64,000 nucleotides of DNA from an uncultured Collinsella sp. (GCA_900541645.1 UQKQ01000005.1:87509-151508), one strand, 5' to 3'; numbered from the stretch's first letter, positions 8,384 to 17,799 are shown. Translations and numbers: made by a program. The notes: generated from the letters alone by a model not told the origin.

Positions 8384-9147
8384 AGGAGCATGCCCCCCGC
8401 CACCAGCATGGCAAGCATCGCGAGCTCGGCCCATTGCAGAAACCATCCGGCCAAATCACCCGTCACCCCGCCGAAGCGGGACAGGGCAACATGGCGGTAC
8501 CACGCGAGCGCCAAAAGCCCCGCCACCGCCATAAGGGCGCCGACGGCCTGAGCGCACGCGACCATCCCTGAAGCCGAAGCCGCAGCGAAAGCGCAAAGCG
8601 GCACGACGATCGCCGCGCGCTTCTTCGCAGGCGAGAGCCCAGCGGCCATGCCGTCCGCCCGCGCGGCAGGCCAGCATTCTACGGCGAGCCCCGAAAGCGC
8701 GCGGGAGAACACGAGCGAGCACAGAAGCGCGAGGAACGCCCCCGCCGTAAGCGGCAGCGCGGTGAACAGGGAAAACTGCAGAATAAGGTACACGACAACA
8801 CCAATGACCCCGAAGGCGCCCGCCCGCGGGTCGTGCATGATCTCGAGCTTTTGCTCGCGTGGGGCCCAACTTGCAAGTGCGTCGGAGGTGTCGCAGAGCC
8901 CGTCTAGGTGGATGCCTCCCGTCACCGCCACAGGCAGCGCCACGAGCACGGCCGCGACGATGGTCGCGGGCACGCCGAGAAGGTTCGCCACGTGCCCCCA
9001 CGCCGTCATGAGGAAGCCTTCCGCAAGGCCCACCAGGGGAAACGCGGCAAGCGCATGGGTTGACCCGAAATCGGTCCAGGCCGATTTCGGGACGGGGATG
9101 CGCGAGAACGTTCCGAACGCCGCGCCGATTGCCTCTGCTATCTTCAC
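8380..9147 (-). CDS. cobS: Adenosylcobinamide-GDP ribazoletransferase (cobalamin synthase)
   Basis: CobS joins adenosylcobinamide-GDP and alpha-ribazole (phosphate) in the membrane, the last step of nucleotide-loop assembly. The 255-residue protein has the family N-terminus AFGTFSRIPVP, the metal-binding GGIHLDGLCDTSDA near residue 85, IMHDPRAGAFG near 110, and several hydrophobic segments; GGVTGDLAGW near the C-terminus is also conserved. GTG at 9147 overlaps the cobU stop as GTGA and is the best start. Confidence 0.95.
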   Translation of the reverse strand: MKIAEAIGAAFGTFSRIPVPKSAWTDFGSTHALAAFPLVGLAEGFLMTAWGHVANLLGVPATIVAAVLVALPVAVTGGIHLDGLCDTSDALASWAPREQKLEIMHDPRAGAFGVIGVVVYLILQFSLFTALPLTAGAFLALLCSLVFSRALSGLAVECWPAARADGMAAGLSPAKKRAAIVVPLCAFAAASASGMVACAQAVGALMAVAGLLALAWYRHVALSRFGGVTGDLAGWFLQWAELAMLAMLVAGGMLL

Positions 9148-9692
9148 CTTGTAGGTCCTTCGCCTTTCATCCACACGGGAATCCCGCATACCACTTCGAC
9201 TGCGCGGTCGGCCAGCACCGCCACGCCCGCGTTCACGCGCGCGAGCGCGCGCCTCCATACCTCGGTCCCCTCATCGTAGCGCATCCCATCGGCGAACACG
9301 TCGACGGTGACCACCACCGTATACGCAGCGGCCTGAGCGAGCCGTTCAATGCCTCCGAGCACCTCGCGCGCCACAGCGTCGGGGTCACGTGGGGACAAGC
9401 CGCCTTCCGCGAAAAGCTCGTTTGCAACCAGGTTGCCCACGTCCTCCAAAAGAAGCGTGCAGCCGTGCGGAAGCCCGGGCACTGCGGCGCCCACGTCACG
9501 CGTGCGCTCGAGGGTGGAAAACCCCTTGCCCTCGCGCAGCGCCCGATGGCGCGCGATGCGGCGGGCGCCCTCTTCCCCGAAGAGCTCCATCGTTGCCAGG
9601 TACACGCGAGGGCCGTCGTGCCCGAGGCACAGGGACTCGGCGTAGGCGCTCTTGCCGCTCGCGGCGGCGCCGATGACGAGTGTCACCGTCAT
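9144..9692 (-). CDS. cobU: Bifunctional adenosylcobinamide kinase/guanylyltransferase
   Basis: CobU phosphorylates adenosylcobinamide and activates it with GTP. The 182-residue protein has the P-loop GAAASGKS at 7-14, RRIARHRALR, which contains the histidine expected to be guanylylated, LLLEDVGNLVANELF, and the C-terminal VCGIPVWMKG. It is the full-length, motif-complete CobU here, unlike the shortened CobU-like domain fused to CobC two genes downstream. ATG at 9692 overlaps the cobT stop as ATGA. Confidence 0.93.
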   Translation of the reverse strand: MTVTLVIGAAASGKSAYAESLCLGHDGPRVYLATMELFGEEGARRIARHRALREGKGFSTLERTRDVGAAVPGLPHGCTLLLEDVGNLVANELFAEGGLSPRDPDAVAREVLGGIERLAQAAAYTVVVTVDVFADGMRYDEGTEVWRRALARVNAGVAVLADRAVEVVCGIPVWMKGEGPTR

Positions 9693-10831
9693 TTTCCGGC
9701 CTCGAAATGCTCGTAAGCAGCCATGCCAGTCGCCGTGAACGTCTTCCCATCCCGGTACACGCGCAGCGCCGAATCCAGAAGGGGCAGATACGCCATGGCG
9801 CCCGCGCCCTCGCCCAAGTGCATGCCTGCGTCGAGGGGTGCCTTTATACCGAGCTCGCGAAGGAGCTCCTGGCTTGCGGGTTCGCTTGATGCGTGGGTGC
9901 CCACGAGGTAGCCCAAGGCGTTGGGGCACAGGCGCGCCGCGCACAGGGCCGCCGTGCAGGATATGACCCCGTCGAGGAGCGTCGGCGCCTTCGAGGCCGC
10001 GGCCCCCAGGTAGAAGCCGCACATCGCCGCGATGTCGAAGCCGCCCACCTTCGAGAGCACGTCGATCGGGTCGGCGGGATCAGGCGAGTTCGCGTCGATA
10101 GCGCGCTCGACCACGTCGCGCTTGCGCGCGAGCGAGGCGTCCGAGAGCCCCGCGCCGCGCCCGACGAAGCTCCGCGCGTCCGCCTGGATGAGCACTGCGG
10201 CCACCGCCGCCGAGGTGGTCGTGTTGCCGATGCCCATCTCGCCCGCGGCGAGAAGGCGCACGCCGGCGCGGGCGAGCCCGCACGCGACGGCGATTCCGAC
10301 CTCGATCGCGCGCACGGCCCCATCGCGAGACATAGCGGAGCCGAGCGCGATGTTGCCGCTCCCTCGCTGCACGTTCGCGCGCACCATGCGCGCGTCTTCT
10401 ATGCCCCGGGCCATACCCACGTCGACGGGCACGACCTCGGCACCCGCGAACGCCGCCATGCGACAGGCGCTCGTGGCCCCCTCGCACATGTTGCGCGCGA
10501 CGGCTCGCGTCACGTCTTGCCCGCTTTGCGACACGCCTTCGGCAACGACCCCGTTGTCGGAGAAGAACACCGCGAGCGCACGGGGAAACTCGGCCACCTC
10601 GGCGCTCCCCTGAGCTGCAGCGATACACGCGACGGCGTCTTCAAAGTCGCCCAATCCCCCCAAGGGGTGCGCGATGGAGTCCCACGCGGCGTACGCGGCG
10701 GCGCGAGCGCACTCGTCCGCGGGCGCAATCCGGGAGAGCGCGGCTTCGAGCACGGCGCCCGGCGCCGACGAGAAAGCGCGCTCGACTTCCTCGCGAATGC
10801 AGGCAAGCGCGGTTTCGGTTGCTTCAGCCAT
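9689..10831 (-). CDS. cobT: Nicotinate-nucleotide--dimethylbenzimidazole phosphoribosyltransferase
   Basis: CobT makes the alpha-ribazole phosphate of the lower ligand. The 380-residue protein has the FFSDNGVVAEGVS segment near residue 88, EMGIGNTTTSAA, and the C-terminal HLGEGAGA motif holding the catalytic glutamate. ATG at 10831 overlaps the cbiA stop by 8 bases and follows a GAGGAG ribosome site; a longer upstream reading is not family-like. No lower-ligand base synthesis genes (bza) are visible in the window, so the base must be imported or made elsewhere. Confidence 0.94.
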   Translation of the reverse strand: MAEATETALACIREEVERAFSSAPGAVLEAALSRIAPADECARAAAYAAWDSIAHPLGGLGDFEDAVACIAAAQGSAEVAEFPRALAVFFSDNGVVAEGVSQSGQDVTRAVARNMCEGATSACRMAAFAGAEVVPVDVGMARGIEDARMVRANVQRGSGNIALGSAMSRDGAVRAIEVGIAVACGLARAGVRLLAAGEMGIGNTTTSAAVAAVLIQADARSFVGRGAGLSDASLARKRDVVERAIDANSPDPADPIDVLSKVGGFDIAAMCGFYLGAAASKAPTLLDGVISCTAALCAARLCPNALGYLVGTHASSEPASQELLRELGIKAPLDAGMHLGEGAGAMAYLPLLDSALRVYRDGKTFTATGMAAYEHFEAGK

Positions 10832-12206
10832 GCCGTCTCCTCTCTGCGAACGACGCTGCGGCAGACGCGAACGCGCGCGCAACGTCGGGGTTCGCAGGAT
10901 AGTACACATGCGGGAAGCCCGCAACCAGGGACGGGGTAGTCGTCATGCACGGCCAGCCTTTGTCGCGCCGGGGCTTTTGCGCCCAGAAGTCGCCGCCCGG
11001 GCAGGTGGACTGCCAGTAGTGGAACTCGTGCGCGCGGATGCGTGTGCCGCGCGGCCCGTAGAGCCCGTCGCGTTGGGAAGTGAGATTCACGTACCCGAAA
11101 TGGGACAGCCTTCCCCCGTTCTCGCTTGCGCCCTCAAGGGCGCCCGCAACAGGCCAGCGCCGCCCCTCGCTATCGGCGATTTCGCGCTGCAGGTACAGAA
11201 ACCCACCGCATTCGGCGACCGTCGGCATGCCAGATTCCACCGCACGCCGCGCCGCCTCGCGCATCGGCGCGTTCTCGGAGAGCTGCCGCGCATGGAGCTC
11301 CGGGTAGCCGCCTCCCAGATAGAGGGCGCTTGTCCCCCGGGGCAACTCGCTATCACACAGGGGGCTGAAAAAGGCCAGCTCGCAACCCAGGTCCTCGAGC
11401 GCGCGCAGGTTCTCCTCGTAGTAGAACGAGAACGCCTCGTCACGCGCGACGGCGATGATGGGCCGCGCTCCCGCGATCGGCTTCAACCGGTAAGGTTCCT
11501 CGCGGATATCGGGGGCCGTCGCCGCTATTTCGAGCAAGCGGTCGACGTCGACGCTCTTTTCCACCAGCTCGGCCATCTTGTCGATGCGCGCGGAGAGCTG
11601 CTCGACCTCGTCGGCGGTCACAAGGCCCAAATGCCGGCTTTCGAGCGAGAACGCCTCGTCGGCGGGGATATTCCCCAAAACCGCGACGCCCGTGTGCTTC
11701 TCGATCGCAGGCGCCGCGTAGGCGCAGGCAGCGGCGCTCGTCTTGTTCAGCACGACGCCGCGCACGTTCGCACAAGGCAGGAACTCGGCGATGCCGCGGA
11801 TTACGGCGGCGAGCGATAAAGACGCCCCACGCCCATTCACCACTAAAACGACCGGCGTTTCCGTGTCGCGCGCAACCTGGTAGCTGCTCGCGTCGGCCAC
11901 GCCGGGCGCCATGCCGTCGTAGAAGCCCATGACCCCCTCGAGCACCGCGACATCCGCACCCGCGGCGCCGCGTGCGAGCAGGGCACGCAGCGTCGGGGCG
12001 TCGGTGAAGAAGCCGTCTAAGTTGCCCGAGCGCGCACCAACGACGCGGCGATGAAAGAGCGGGTCAATGTAGTCGGGGCCGCATTTGAAGGCCGAGCATG
12101 CGAGGCCGCGGCGCGCGAGCGCGCGCAGGAGCGCGCACGTAACGACCGTCTTGCCGCTCCCGCTCGAGGGCGCAGCGACCATGAAGCGCGGAATGGACGT
12201 GCTCAC
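10824..12206 (-). CDS. cbiA: Cobyrinic acid a,c-diamide synthase
   Basis: CbiA amidates the a and c carboxylates of (cobalt) cobyrinate using glutamine and ATP. The 460-residue protein begins with the amidotransferase P-loop APSSGSGKT, has VLEGVMGFYDG near residue 90, and a C-terminal glutaminase domain with LGGGYPELHA and the cysteine nucleophile in VAECGGFLYL. The start overlaps the cbiET stop as ATGA. Length matches the family. Confidence 0.95.
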   Translation of the reverse strand: MSTSIPRFMVAAPSSGSGKTVVTCALLRALARRGLACSAFKCGPDYIDPLFHRRVVGARSGNLDGFFTDAPTLRALLARGAAGADVAVLEGVMGFYDGMAPGVADASSYQVARDTETPVVLVVNGRGASLSLAAVIRGIAEFLPCANVRGVVLNKTSAAACAYAAPAIEKHTGVAVLGNIPADEAFSLESRHLGLVTADEVEQLSARIDKMAELVEKSVDVDRLLEIAATAPDIREEPYRLKPIAGARPIIAVARDEAFSFYYEENLRALEDLGCELAFFSPLCDSELPRGTSALYLGGGYPELHARQLSENAPMREAARRAVESGMPTVAECGGFLYLQREIADSEGRRWPVAGALEGASENGGRLSHFGYVNLTSQRDGLYGPRGTRIRAHEFHYWQSTCPGGDFWAQKPRRDKGWPCMTTTPSLVAGFPHVYYPANPDVARAFASAAASFAERRRHG

Positions 12207-13600
12207 CGGGCGCCGCCTTCCCCACCTGCGGCGTTGCAGTTAGCAAGCGAGACCACCTCAACGGATGGGTTCCCCTCAGCAGAGGGGTCCTCCCCGACAG
12301 GCGACTCAGCAAGCGCCTCGACTTCGGCAAGCTCCTCGGCATCCGCGCCCGCACCACGCGCGCTGACGAGGAACACGGGATTTTGCGCCTTCATAAGATG
12401 GTGCGAGCCTACAGCCTCGGCGCGGGCGGCCGACACCTGGCATGCCTCGAACCCCTTAAAGCGCGAACCCGAGAGGAGCGCGCACGCCTCGGTGAGCGTC
12501 TCAACGGTGACGCATGGCACGCACAGGCGAACCTGCGAGTTCTTCTCGAGTGCCGCCTCCACGATGGAGGGAAGCTCGCCGGCGCTCCCGCCGACGAACA
12601 CGGCGTCGGGGACGGGCAGTTTCACGAGCGCTTCGGGGGCGACACCGGGGACCGCATGCACGTTGCCGCACCCGAATGCATCCGCGTTCTCTCGGATGAG
12701 CCGCACGCCGGCCGCGTTGCGCTCGACCGCCCATACCGACCCCGCTCGCGCGACGAGCGCCGCCTCGATCGACACGCTCCCCGTGCCGGCGCCGACATCC
12801 CACACGGTGTCGGTCGCGGTAAGGCGCAGCTTCGCGAGCGCGACGGCGCGCACCTCCTGCTTGGTCATGGGAACGTCACCGCGGATGAAGAGCTCGTCGG
12901 GAATGCCCGAGGAAGCGTACGGCCAGCGGGAGCTCGCGGCGCGGGATGCACCCGCAGGCGACCCGGCGCCGCCTGCGAAATCGATAAGCATCACGTTCAA
13001 GTCGTCGAACGTCTGACCTGCGATTTCACTTGCGGTCGCACAGGTGATGCGCTCGTCGGGGTACGACAGGCGCTCGGCCACCGTCACGCGCGCGTCCCCG
13101 AAGCCCGCCTGCACAAGCTCGCCGGAAAGCCGCGAGGGGTCTTCCCCGCCCGACGTGACGAGGAAGAGCTCACCTGCGCGCTCGGCCTCGGCCACGATGT
13201 CGCACGCCACGCCGTGAGCGCTCGCAAAGCGCCAATCCTGCCATGGACGCGCGAGGCGCGCGGCGAGATACGACGCTGAGCTTATGCCGGGAATGACGCG
13301 CACGTCCACCTGCGCGTTGCCGGAGAGCGCCTCCACCAGGCGGCGCGCGCCGCTGAACAGCCCCACATCGCCCGTCATCACGACCACGGCGCGCTGCCAC
13401 GACGCCGCATCGGTGAGCGCGGCGACGATGTCCGCCGTCTTCACGAGCTCGCATCTCACCACGTCGGGCGGCACGTCGATGCCGGCAAGCGCGCGATGAG
13501 CGCCGATGACCACGTCGGCGATGTCGATCGCGTCGAGCGCCGCGCGCGAGAGCAAGTCGGGGTTTCCGGGCCCCGCCCCGATGATCGTTACCTTTCGCAT
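12203..13600 (-). CDS. cbiET: Bifunctional cobalt-precorrin-7 C5-methyltransferase / C15-methyltransferase-decarboxylase
   Basis: A natural CbiE-CbiT fusion (CobL-like), 465 residues. The N-terminal CbiE tetrapyrrole methylase (about 1-195) starts VTIIGAGPGNPDLLSR and contains VVVMTGDVGLFSG and VIPGISS. The C-terminal CbiT domain (about 215-400) has the class I SAM motif VWDVGAGTGSVSIEAA. About 60 acidic and Gly/Ser-rich residues trail the CbiT domain and look disordered. ATG at 13600 is supported by family alignment and a 13-base overlap with the cbiH stop; the longer upstream reading is arginine-rich and spurious. Confidence 0.93.
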   Translation of the reverse strand: MRKVTIIGAGPGNPDLLSRAALDAIDIADVVIGAHRALAGIDVPPDVVRCELVKTADIVAALTDAASWQRAVVVMTGDVGLFSGARRLVEALSGNAQVDVRVIPGISSASYLAARLARPWQDWRFASAHGVACDIVAEAERAGELFLVTSGGEDPSRLSGELVQAGFGDARVTVAERLSYPDERITCATASEIAGQTFDDLNVMLIDFAGGAGSPAGASRAASSRWPYASSGIPDELFIRGDVPMTKQEVRAVALAKLRLTATDTVWDVGAGTGSVSIEAALVARAGSVWAVERNAAGVRLIRENADAFGCGNVHAVPGVAPEALVKLPVPDAVFVGGSAGELPSIVEAALEKNSQVRLCVPCVTVETLTEACALLSGSRFKGFEACQVSAARAEAVGSHHLMKAQNPVFLVSARGAGADAEELAEVEALAESPVGEDPSAEGNPSVEVVSLANCNAAGGEGGAR

Positions 13601-14334
13601 GGAATCTCCCGATACCCGCGCGGCGTGACCATACGGCCGCCTACGAGCGTCGTGTCCGCGTTGCCGACGAACACGGTGGTGAACATGTCGGCGTCGATCT
13701 CCCCCAGCTCGGAGAGCCTGCACATGCCCGACTGCTGCCCCTCGCGCCCGATGTTGCGTACCCAGCCGCAGAGCGTGTCGGGGGCCTTCCATTCGAGCAT
13801 AATCTTCGCCGCGCGTGAGAGCCTGTCGGCGCGCTTTCTGCTGCGCGGGTTGTACAAACAGATGCAGAAGTCGGCACTCGCGACGGCGGCGAGCTTGCGC
13901 TCGATGACCTCCCATGGCGTGAGCAGGTCGGAGAGCGACACGACCGCGAAGTCGTGGGCAAGCGGGGCGCCGAGCACCGCCGACCCGCTCTGAGCCGCGG
14001 TGGCCCCGGCGATAACTTCCACGTCTACATCGGGGTAGTCCTCCGAAAGCTCCAACACGGGGCTCGCCATGCCGTACACGCCCGCGTCACCGCTGCACAC
14101 GAGCGCCACGGCTTCTCCGCTCTGCGCGCGCGAAAGTGCCAGGCGGCACCGTTCGACCTCGTGCATCATCGGCGTCGCGAGATGTGCCGCGTCGGGCACG
14201 GCGGCGAGCGCGAGCTCCACGTATTTCGTGTACCCCACAACGATGTCGGCCGCCTCGAGCGCACGCCGAGCCGCAATCGTCATGCCGTCGGGGCCGCCCG
14301 GGCCGATCCCCACCACGAAGAGCTTTCCCATCAC
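13588..14334 (-). CDS. cbiH: Cobalt-precorrin-3B C17-methyltransferase
   Basis: CbiH (CobJ type) methylates C-17 and drives ring contraction. The 248-residue protein is a tetrapyrrole methylase: LFVVGIGPGGPDGMT at the start, VVGYTKYVEL near 32, LVCSGDAGVYGMA near 78, and FCICLYNPRSRKR near 155, the last being typical of CobJ/CbiH. The start is GTG at 14334 or the adjacent ATG at 14331; both overlap the cbiG stop. No ferredoxin-like C-terminal extension is present. Confidence 0.93.
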   Translation of the reverse strand: MMGKLFVVGIGPGGPDGMTIAARRALEAADIVVGYTKYVELALAAVPDAAHLATPMMHEVERCRLALSRAQSGEAVALVCSGDAGVYGMASPVLELSEDYPDVDVEVIAGATAAQSGSAVLGAPLAHDFAVVSLSDLLTPWEVIERKLAAVASADFCICLYNPRSRKRADRLSRAAKIMLEWKAPDTLCGWVRNIGREGQQSGMCRLSELGEIDADMFTTVFVGNADTTLVGGRMVTPRGYREIPCER

Positions 14335-15464
14335 CGCTCCTTAAACGAAAGTTCGATAGTTACCTTGGAAAACGCGACAGTCACGCCGCCGTGGGCGAGC
14401 TTCGGGAAGATAAGTTTGCCCCCGTCCGCGAGCGCCGCGCGCTCGCACACGTTGTCGACCCCCACCGTCGCGCGCACGAAATCAGATGGCGAAACGCTGC
14501 CTTCGACCTGCGACAACTCCTCTGCGGAATACGTCGCAAGCGGGATATTGCGCGCGCGGCAGAAGGCGAGCAGACCCTCCTCGTGCGCCTTCACGTCGAT
14601 CGTCGCCGCCTCGCGCACGGCCGAAGGCGAGATGCCCGCCTGCCCGCACGCGAGAAGAAACGCCTCCCCGATCGCTTCGGAGCACGCACCGCGACGACAC
14701 CCTATGCCCGCAACGATGCAGGGCACGACAAGGCGAAGCGGCTCGGGTGCAGGCGTCTGCGCCCGCACACCCGCCGGCTTCCCCGTCTCACCGGCGGGCA
14801 CGACCTCGCCCGTTGTCTCCGCCGCGCGAACGGACGTACCTGCATTCGCGCCAGCGAACGGTGACACGACGATATCGGCCCGAGCGCGGTCGGACGCAAT
14901 GTCAACCCCCTCAGGCGGCTGTCCCGAAATAGGCATGTCGGAATAGAGCGCCACGCGCCCGCCCGAAAGCAGCCGCGCCGACACTCGCTTGATAGCCTCG
15001 GGATTCGAAACGGCGAGCCCCGCACAGCGCGCCCACGTATCCACCGCCCACACGCCGCGGACGTCGGTCGCCGTGGTGATGACGGGGATGGCCCCTGCCG
15101 CGCGTGCCACAGTTTGCGCAAGCTCGTTCGCACCGCCCAAATGCCCCGACAAAAGCGGGACGGCAAAGCGCCCCGCCTCGTCGATCACCACAACCGCGGG
15201 ATCGGTTGCCTTCGAGGCGACATGCGGCGCGATCGCCCGCACGGCGATGCCCGCCGCGCCCACGAACAGAAGCGCGTCCGACGCTTCCCACGCGAGCGCC
15301 GTCCATGCGCGCAGGTCGGCCTTCCCCTCGCCGAACCCGCGCGAAACGGAAACGTCCCAGCCAAGGTCATCTTCACCTGTCTGCGCGCAATCGGAAAGCG
15401 CGCGTGCGGTGCGCTCCGCCAACGCATACCCCCTCTCAGTGAACGCTATGCAGGAAACCCTCAT
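14331..15464 (-). CDS. cbiG: Cobalt-precorrin-5A hydrolase
   Basis: CbiG opens the delta-lactone and releases the two-carbon fragment as acetaldehyde. The 377-residue protein has the N-terminal domain, the central region FVGAAGIAVRAIAPHVASKATDPAVVV with LLSGHLGGANELA near 105, and the C-terminal domain starting VAGIGCRRGA near 248. Length and domain order are those of a full CbiG. Its ATG directly follows the stop of the cbiL remnant, with no gap. Confidence 0.94.
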   Translation of the reverse strand: MRVSCIAFTERGYALAERTARALSDCAQTGEDDLGWDVSVSRGFGEGKADLRAWTALAWEASDALLFVGAAGIAVRAIAPHVASKATDPAVVVIDEAGRFAVPLLSGHLGGANELAQTVARAAGAIPVITTATDVRGVWAVDTWARCAGLAVSNPEAIKRVSARLLSGGRVALYSDMPISGQPPEGVDIASDRARADIVVSPFAGANAGTSVRAAETTGEVVPAGETGKPAGVRAQTPAPEPLRLVVPCIVAGIGCRRGACSEAIGEAFLLACGQAGISPSAVREAATIDVKAHEEGLLAFCRARNIPLATYSAEELSQVEGSVSPSDFVRATVGVDNVCERAALADGGKLIFPKLAHGGVTVAFSKVTIELSFKER

Positions 15465-15698
15465 CTAGCGCACCACCATCGTCGAGAAGTAGCTGCCCCG
15501 ATCGGGCACATCGTCGAGCGAGCGGTACAAGCGCTCGCCCGGAAGCCCACAGTCCTCTACGAGCTCGGCACCGTCGAAGGAGCCCTCCTCGTGAAGGATG
15601 CGCTTCGCGTCCGCAAGCGAGCGGCGCGCCTTCATGACCACCTTCGTCCCCGGCCAGCCGATTGCGCGGCGCACCCCGCACAGCGCGCCTTTACTCAT
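15465..15698 (-). pseudogene. cbiL: cbiL remnant: internally deleted precorrin-2 C20-methyltransferase
   Basis: A 77-codon reading frame lying exactly between cbiD and cbiG. Its first nine residues, MSKGALCGV, resemble the CbiL N-terminus, which normally continues GVGPGDPE. The rest, from KVVMKARRSLADAKRIL to SYFSTMVVR, resembles the last about 65 residues of CbiL. About 150 codons holding the SAM site and the catalytic core are missing, yet the frame is intact, overlaps the cbiD stop by 8 bases and abuts cbiG. The deletion would leave an inactive protein but preserve coupling. The alternative, an unrelated small gene, fits the end similarity less well. Confidence 0.72.
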
Positions 15699-16875
15699 AC
15701 GTCGCCCCCAATTCCCCGATAACTGCATCGGCGCCCGACGTGCGGAAAAGCTCGCGGCGCTCGGCGTCGAACACGACAGCGGCGATGTCGCATGCGCCTG
15801 CCGCGCGGCGGCGCAACCTGTCCTCGATTGCCGCAGCGAGCGAGGCGCGCGCAGCGTCCCCTACGCCGGCGGCCTCGATTACCTCGAGCGCCGCCGTGGT
15901 CGTGACCGACGACATGATCTCACGCACGGTCTTCGCGCCCGCGCCGGCCAAGGCCGCGTGGGCGGCCAGAATCTCCGCGCGGCAGTCGGCGGTACGCGAA
16001 TGGGTGTCCATGATGCCGCCCGCGACCTTCACCAGCTTGCCGATGTGTCCCACAAGAAGGACATTGGTAAATCCCTCGCGAACGCAGCAATCAATCGCAT
16101 CGCCCACAAAGTTGGAGATGAAGACCACCGGCGCACCGTTTAGGTGGAAATGCCCCGAGATGAACTGCGCGCCGTAGTTGCCGGGCGTGAGCACGACTCC
16201 GCGCCGCCCCATAGCCGCATGCTGCCGGATCTCGAGCTCGATGCTGTCGCGCAAGGCAGCGAGGCTGCGCGGCTCGACGATGCCCGTCGTGCCCAAGATG
16301 GAGATGCCGTCCTCTATCCCCAGGTGCGGGTTGAAGGTCTTTTTGGCAAGGGCAACACCCTCGGGCACCGAAATCGTCACAGCAATATTTCCAGAAAAGC
16401 CGTGCGCGGCGCACACCTCGCGCACCGCCGAAGTGATCATCGCGCGCGGCGTCGCGTTGATGGCGGCCGCCCCCACCGGCTGCTCGAGCCCGGGCAGCGT
16501 CACGCGCCCCACGCCCACGCCGCCATCGACGGAAACTTCCGATTCGCGCGTGGGCACGCCCTTGCTGCCCGCAGCGCCCGTGCCCGACCCCGCATGTTCC
16601 ACGCGCGCGTACACGAGCACGCCGTCGGTCACATCGGCATCGTCGCCTGCGTCCTTTCGCACGGCGCACTGGGCACACCCCTCGCCGATGCATGCGTCGA
16701 CCACGTTCGCCTCGACGGGCAGCCCGCCGGGGGTGACGATCGAGACGTGGCTGACGGGCTTTCGTGACAAGAGCATCTCGCAGGCCGCCTTCGCCGCGAG
16801 CGCGGCGCAGCTCCCCGTGGTGTAGCCGCAGCGCAGGCGGGTCGTCCCGGTATATATGTAGTGCTCGAAGGCCAC
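15691..16875 (-). CDS. cbiD: Cobalt-precorrin-5B C1-methyltransferase
   Basis: CbiD methylates C-1 in the anaerobic (cobalt-early) route and has no counterpart in the aerobic route, so it marks this pathway as anaerobic. The 394-residue protein begins with the diagnostic LRCGYTTGSCAALAAKAA near residue 15 and has GIEDGISILGTTGIVEP near 210 and GNYGAQF near 255. Start at GTG 16875, one base after the cbiF stop; the longer reading frame upstream is out of keeping with the family. Confidence 0.94.
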   Translation of the reverse strand: MAFEHYIYTGTTRLRCGYTTGSCAALAAKAACEMLLSRKPVSHVSIVTPGGLPVEANVVDACIGEGCAQCAVRKDAGDDADVTDGVLVYARVEHAGSGTGAAGSKGVPTRESEVSVDGGVGVGRVTLPGLEQPVGAAAINATPRAMITSAVREVCAAHGFSGNIAVTISVPEGVALAKKTFNPHLGIEDGISILGTTGIVEPRSLAALRDSIELEIRQHAAMGRRGVVLTPGNYGAQFISGHFHLNGAPVVFISNFVGDAIDCCVREGFTNVLLVGHIGKLVKVAGGIMDTHSRTADCRAEILAAHAALAGAGAKTVREIMSSVTTTAALEVIEAAGVGDAARASLAAAIEDRLRRRAAGACDIAAVVFDAERRELFRTSGADAVIGELGATYE

Positions 16876-16876
16876 G

Positions 16877-17668
16877 CTAGCTGCTCGCCTTCCGATACCC
16901 CGTGGCAAACGAAGGGTCGTAAAGCTTGCTGCGCTCGTACGACTCCGCTTGCGCGCCGTCGTGCGCAAGCCCGCCGCGAGCTCCGAGCACGCGGCCCACC
17001 ACCACGAGCGCCGTGCGGTCGATGCCCTCTCGCGCGCCCGCATCGGCGAGCGTGCCCACTGTGCAGCGCACCACGCGCTCCTCAGGCCAGGTCGCCTTGT
17101 ACACGAGCGCCGCCGGCTCGTCGGAGCTGCGGCCCGCGGCCAAAAGCTCGGCGGAAAGCTCGGCGAGCATACCCGAGCTCAGGAAGATGACCATAGTCGA
17201 GCCGCTTTCCGCCATGGTGCGCATGCCCTCGCCCGCGGGCATGGGGGTACGTCCGGAAAGCCGCGTGATCACGACCGACTGGCTGATTCCCGGCAGCGTG
17301 TATTCCTGGCGAAGCGCCGCCGCGGCACCGCAAAAGCTCGACACGCCGGGCACCACCTCGTAGTCCACGCCGCGCGCGTCGAGCGCGTCCATCTGCTCCT
17401 GGATGGCGCCGTACAGGCACGGGTCGCCCGTGTGCAGGCGCACCACTTCCTCGCCCCGCGCATCTGCCGCGCACATCACGTCGAGCACTTCCTCCAAGGT
17501 CATGTGCGCGCTGTCGTAGACGATGCAGGATTCCTTGCACTCAGCGAGCAGCTCGGGGTTCACAAGGCTTCCCGCCCAAACGACCACGTCGGCCGCGCGC
17601 AGAAGGCGCGCCCCGCGCAGCGTGATAAGGTCGGCGGCGCCCGAGCCTGCGCCAACGATATGAATCAT
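16877..17668 (-). CDS. cbiF: Cobalt-precorrin-4 C11-methyltransferase
   Basis: First gene of the minus-strand cob operon. CbiF methylates C-11. The 263-residue tetrapyrrole methylase starts IHIVGAGSGAADLITLRG, has VVWAGSLVNPELL near 32, VVRLHTGDPCLYGA near 75, VPGVSSFCGAAA and the TRLSGRTPMP segment, all CbiF/CobM hallmarks. ATG at 17668 is preceded by a purine-rich GGGAAGG site. The 130 bases upstream on this strand hold no B12-box sequence, so the riboswitch seen nearby belongs to the opposite operon. Confidence 0.94.
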   Translation of the reverse strand: MIHIVGAGSGAADLITLRGARLLRAADVVVWAGSLVNPELLAECKESCIVYDSAHMTLEEVLDVMCAADARGEEVVRLHTGDPCLYGAIQEQMDALDARGVDYEVVPGVSSFCGAAAALRQEYTLPGISQSVVITRLSGRTPMPAGEGMRTMAESGSTMVIFLSSGMLAELSAELLAAGRSSDEPAALVYKATWPEERVVRCTVGTLADAGAREGIDRTALVVVGRVLGARGGLAHDGAQAESYERSKLYDPSFATGYRKASS

Positions 17669-17799
17669 CCGAGCCTTCCCTTCCCGTTTCTCATCGCAAC
17701 CGTTTACGCCGCCATTCGCGCAGCGGGCAAAACACGGCGCCTGCGGCGGCAATCGGCACAAATACGCAGGCAGGAGGCGCAATGCCGCCCGCCCTGGCT

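Noticed and set aside
8380..9692. A tandem duplication of cobU explaining the two CobU-like proteins
   Set aside because: The two are separated by cobS, differ in length and motifs, and one is fused to CobC; they are not a recent duplicate.
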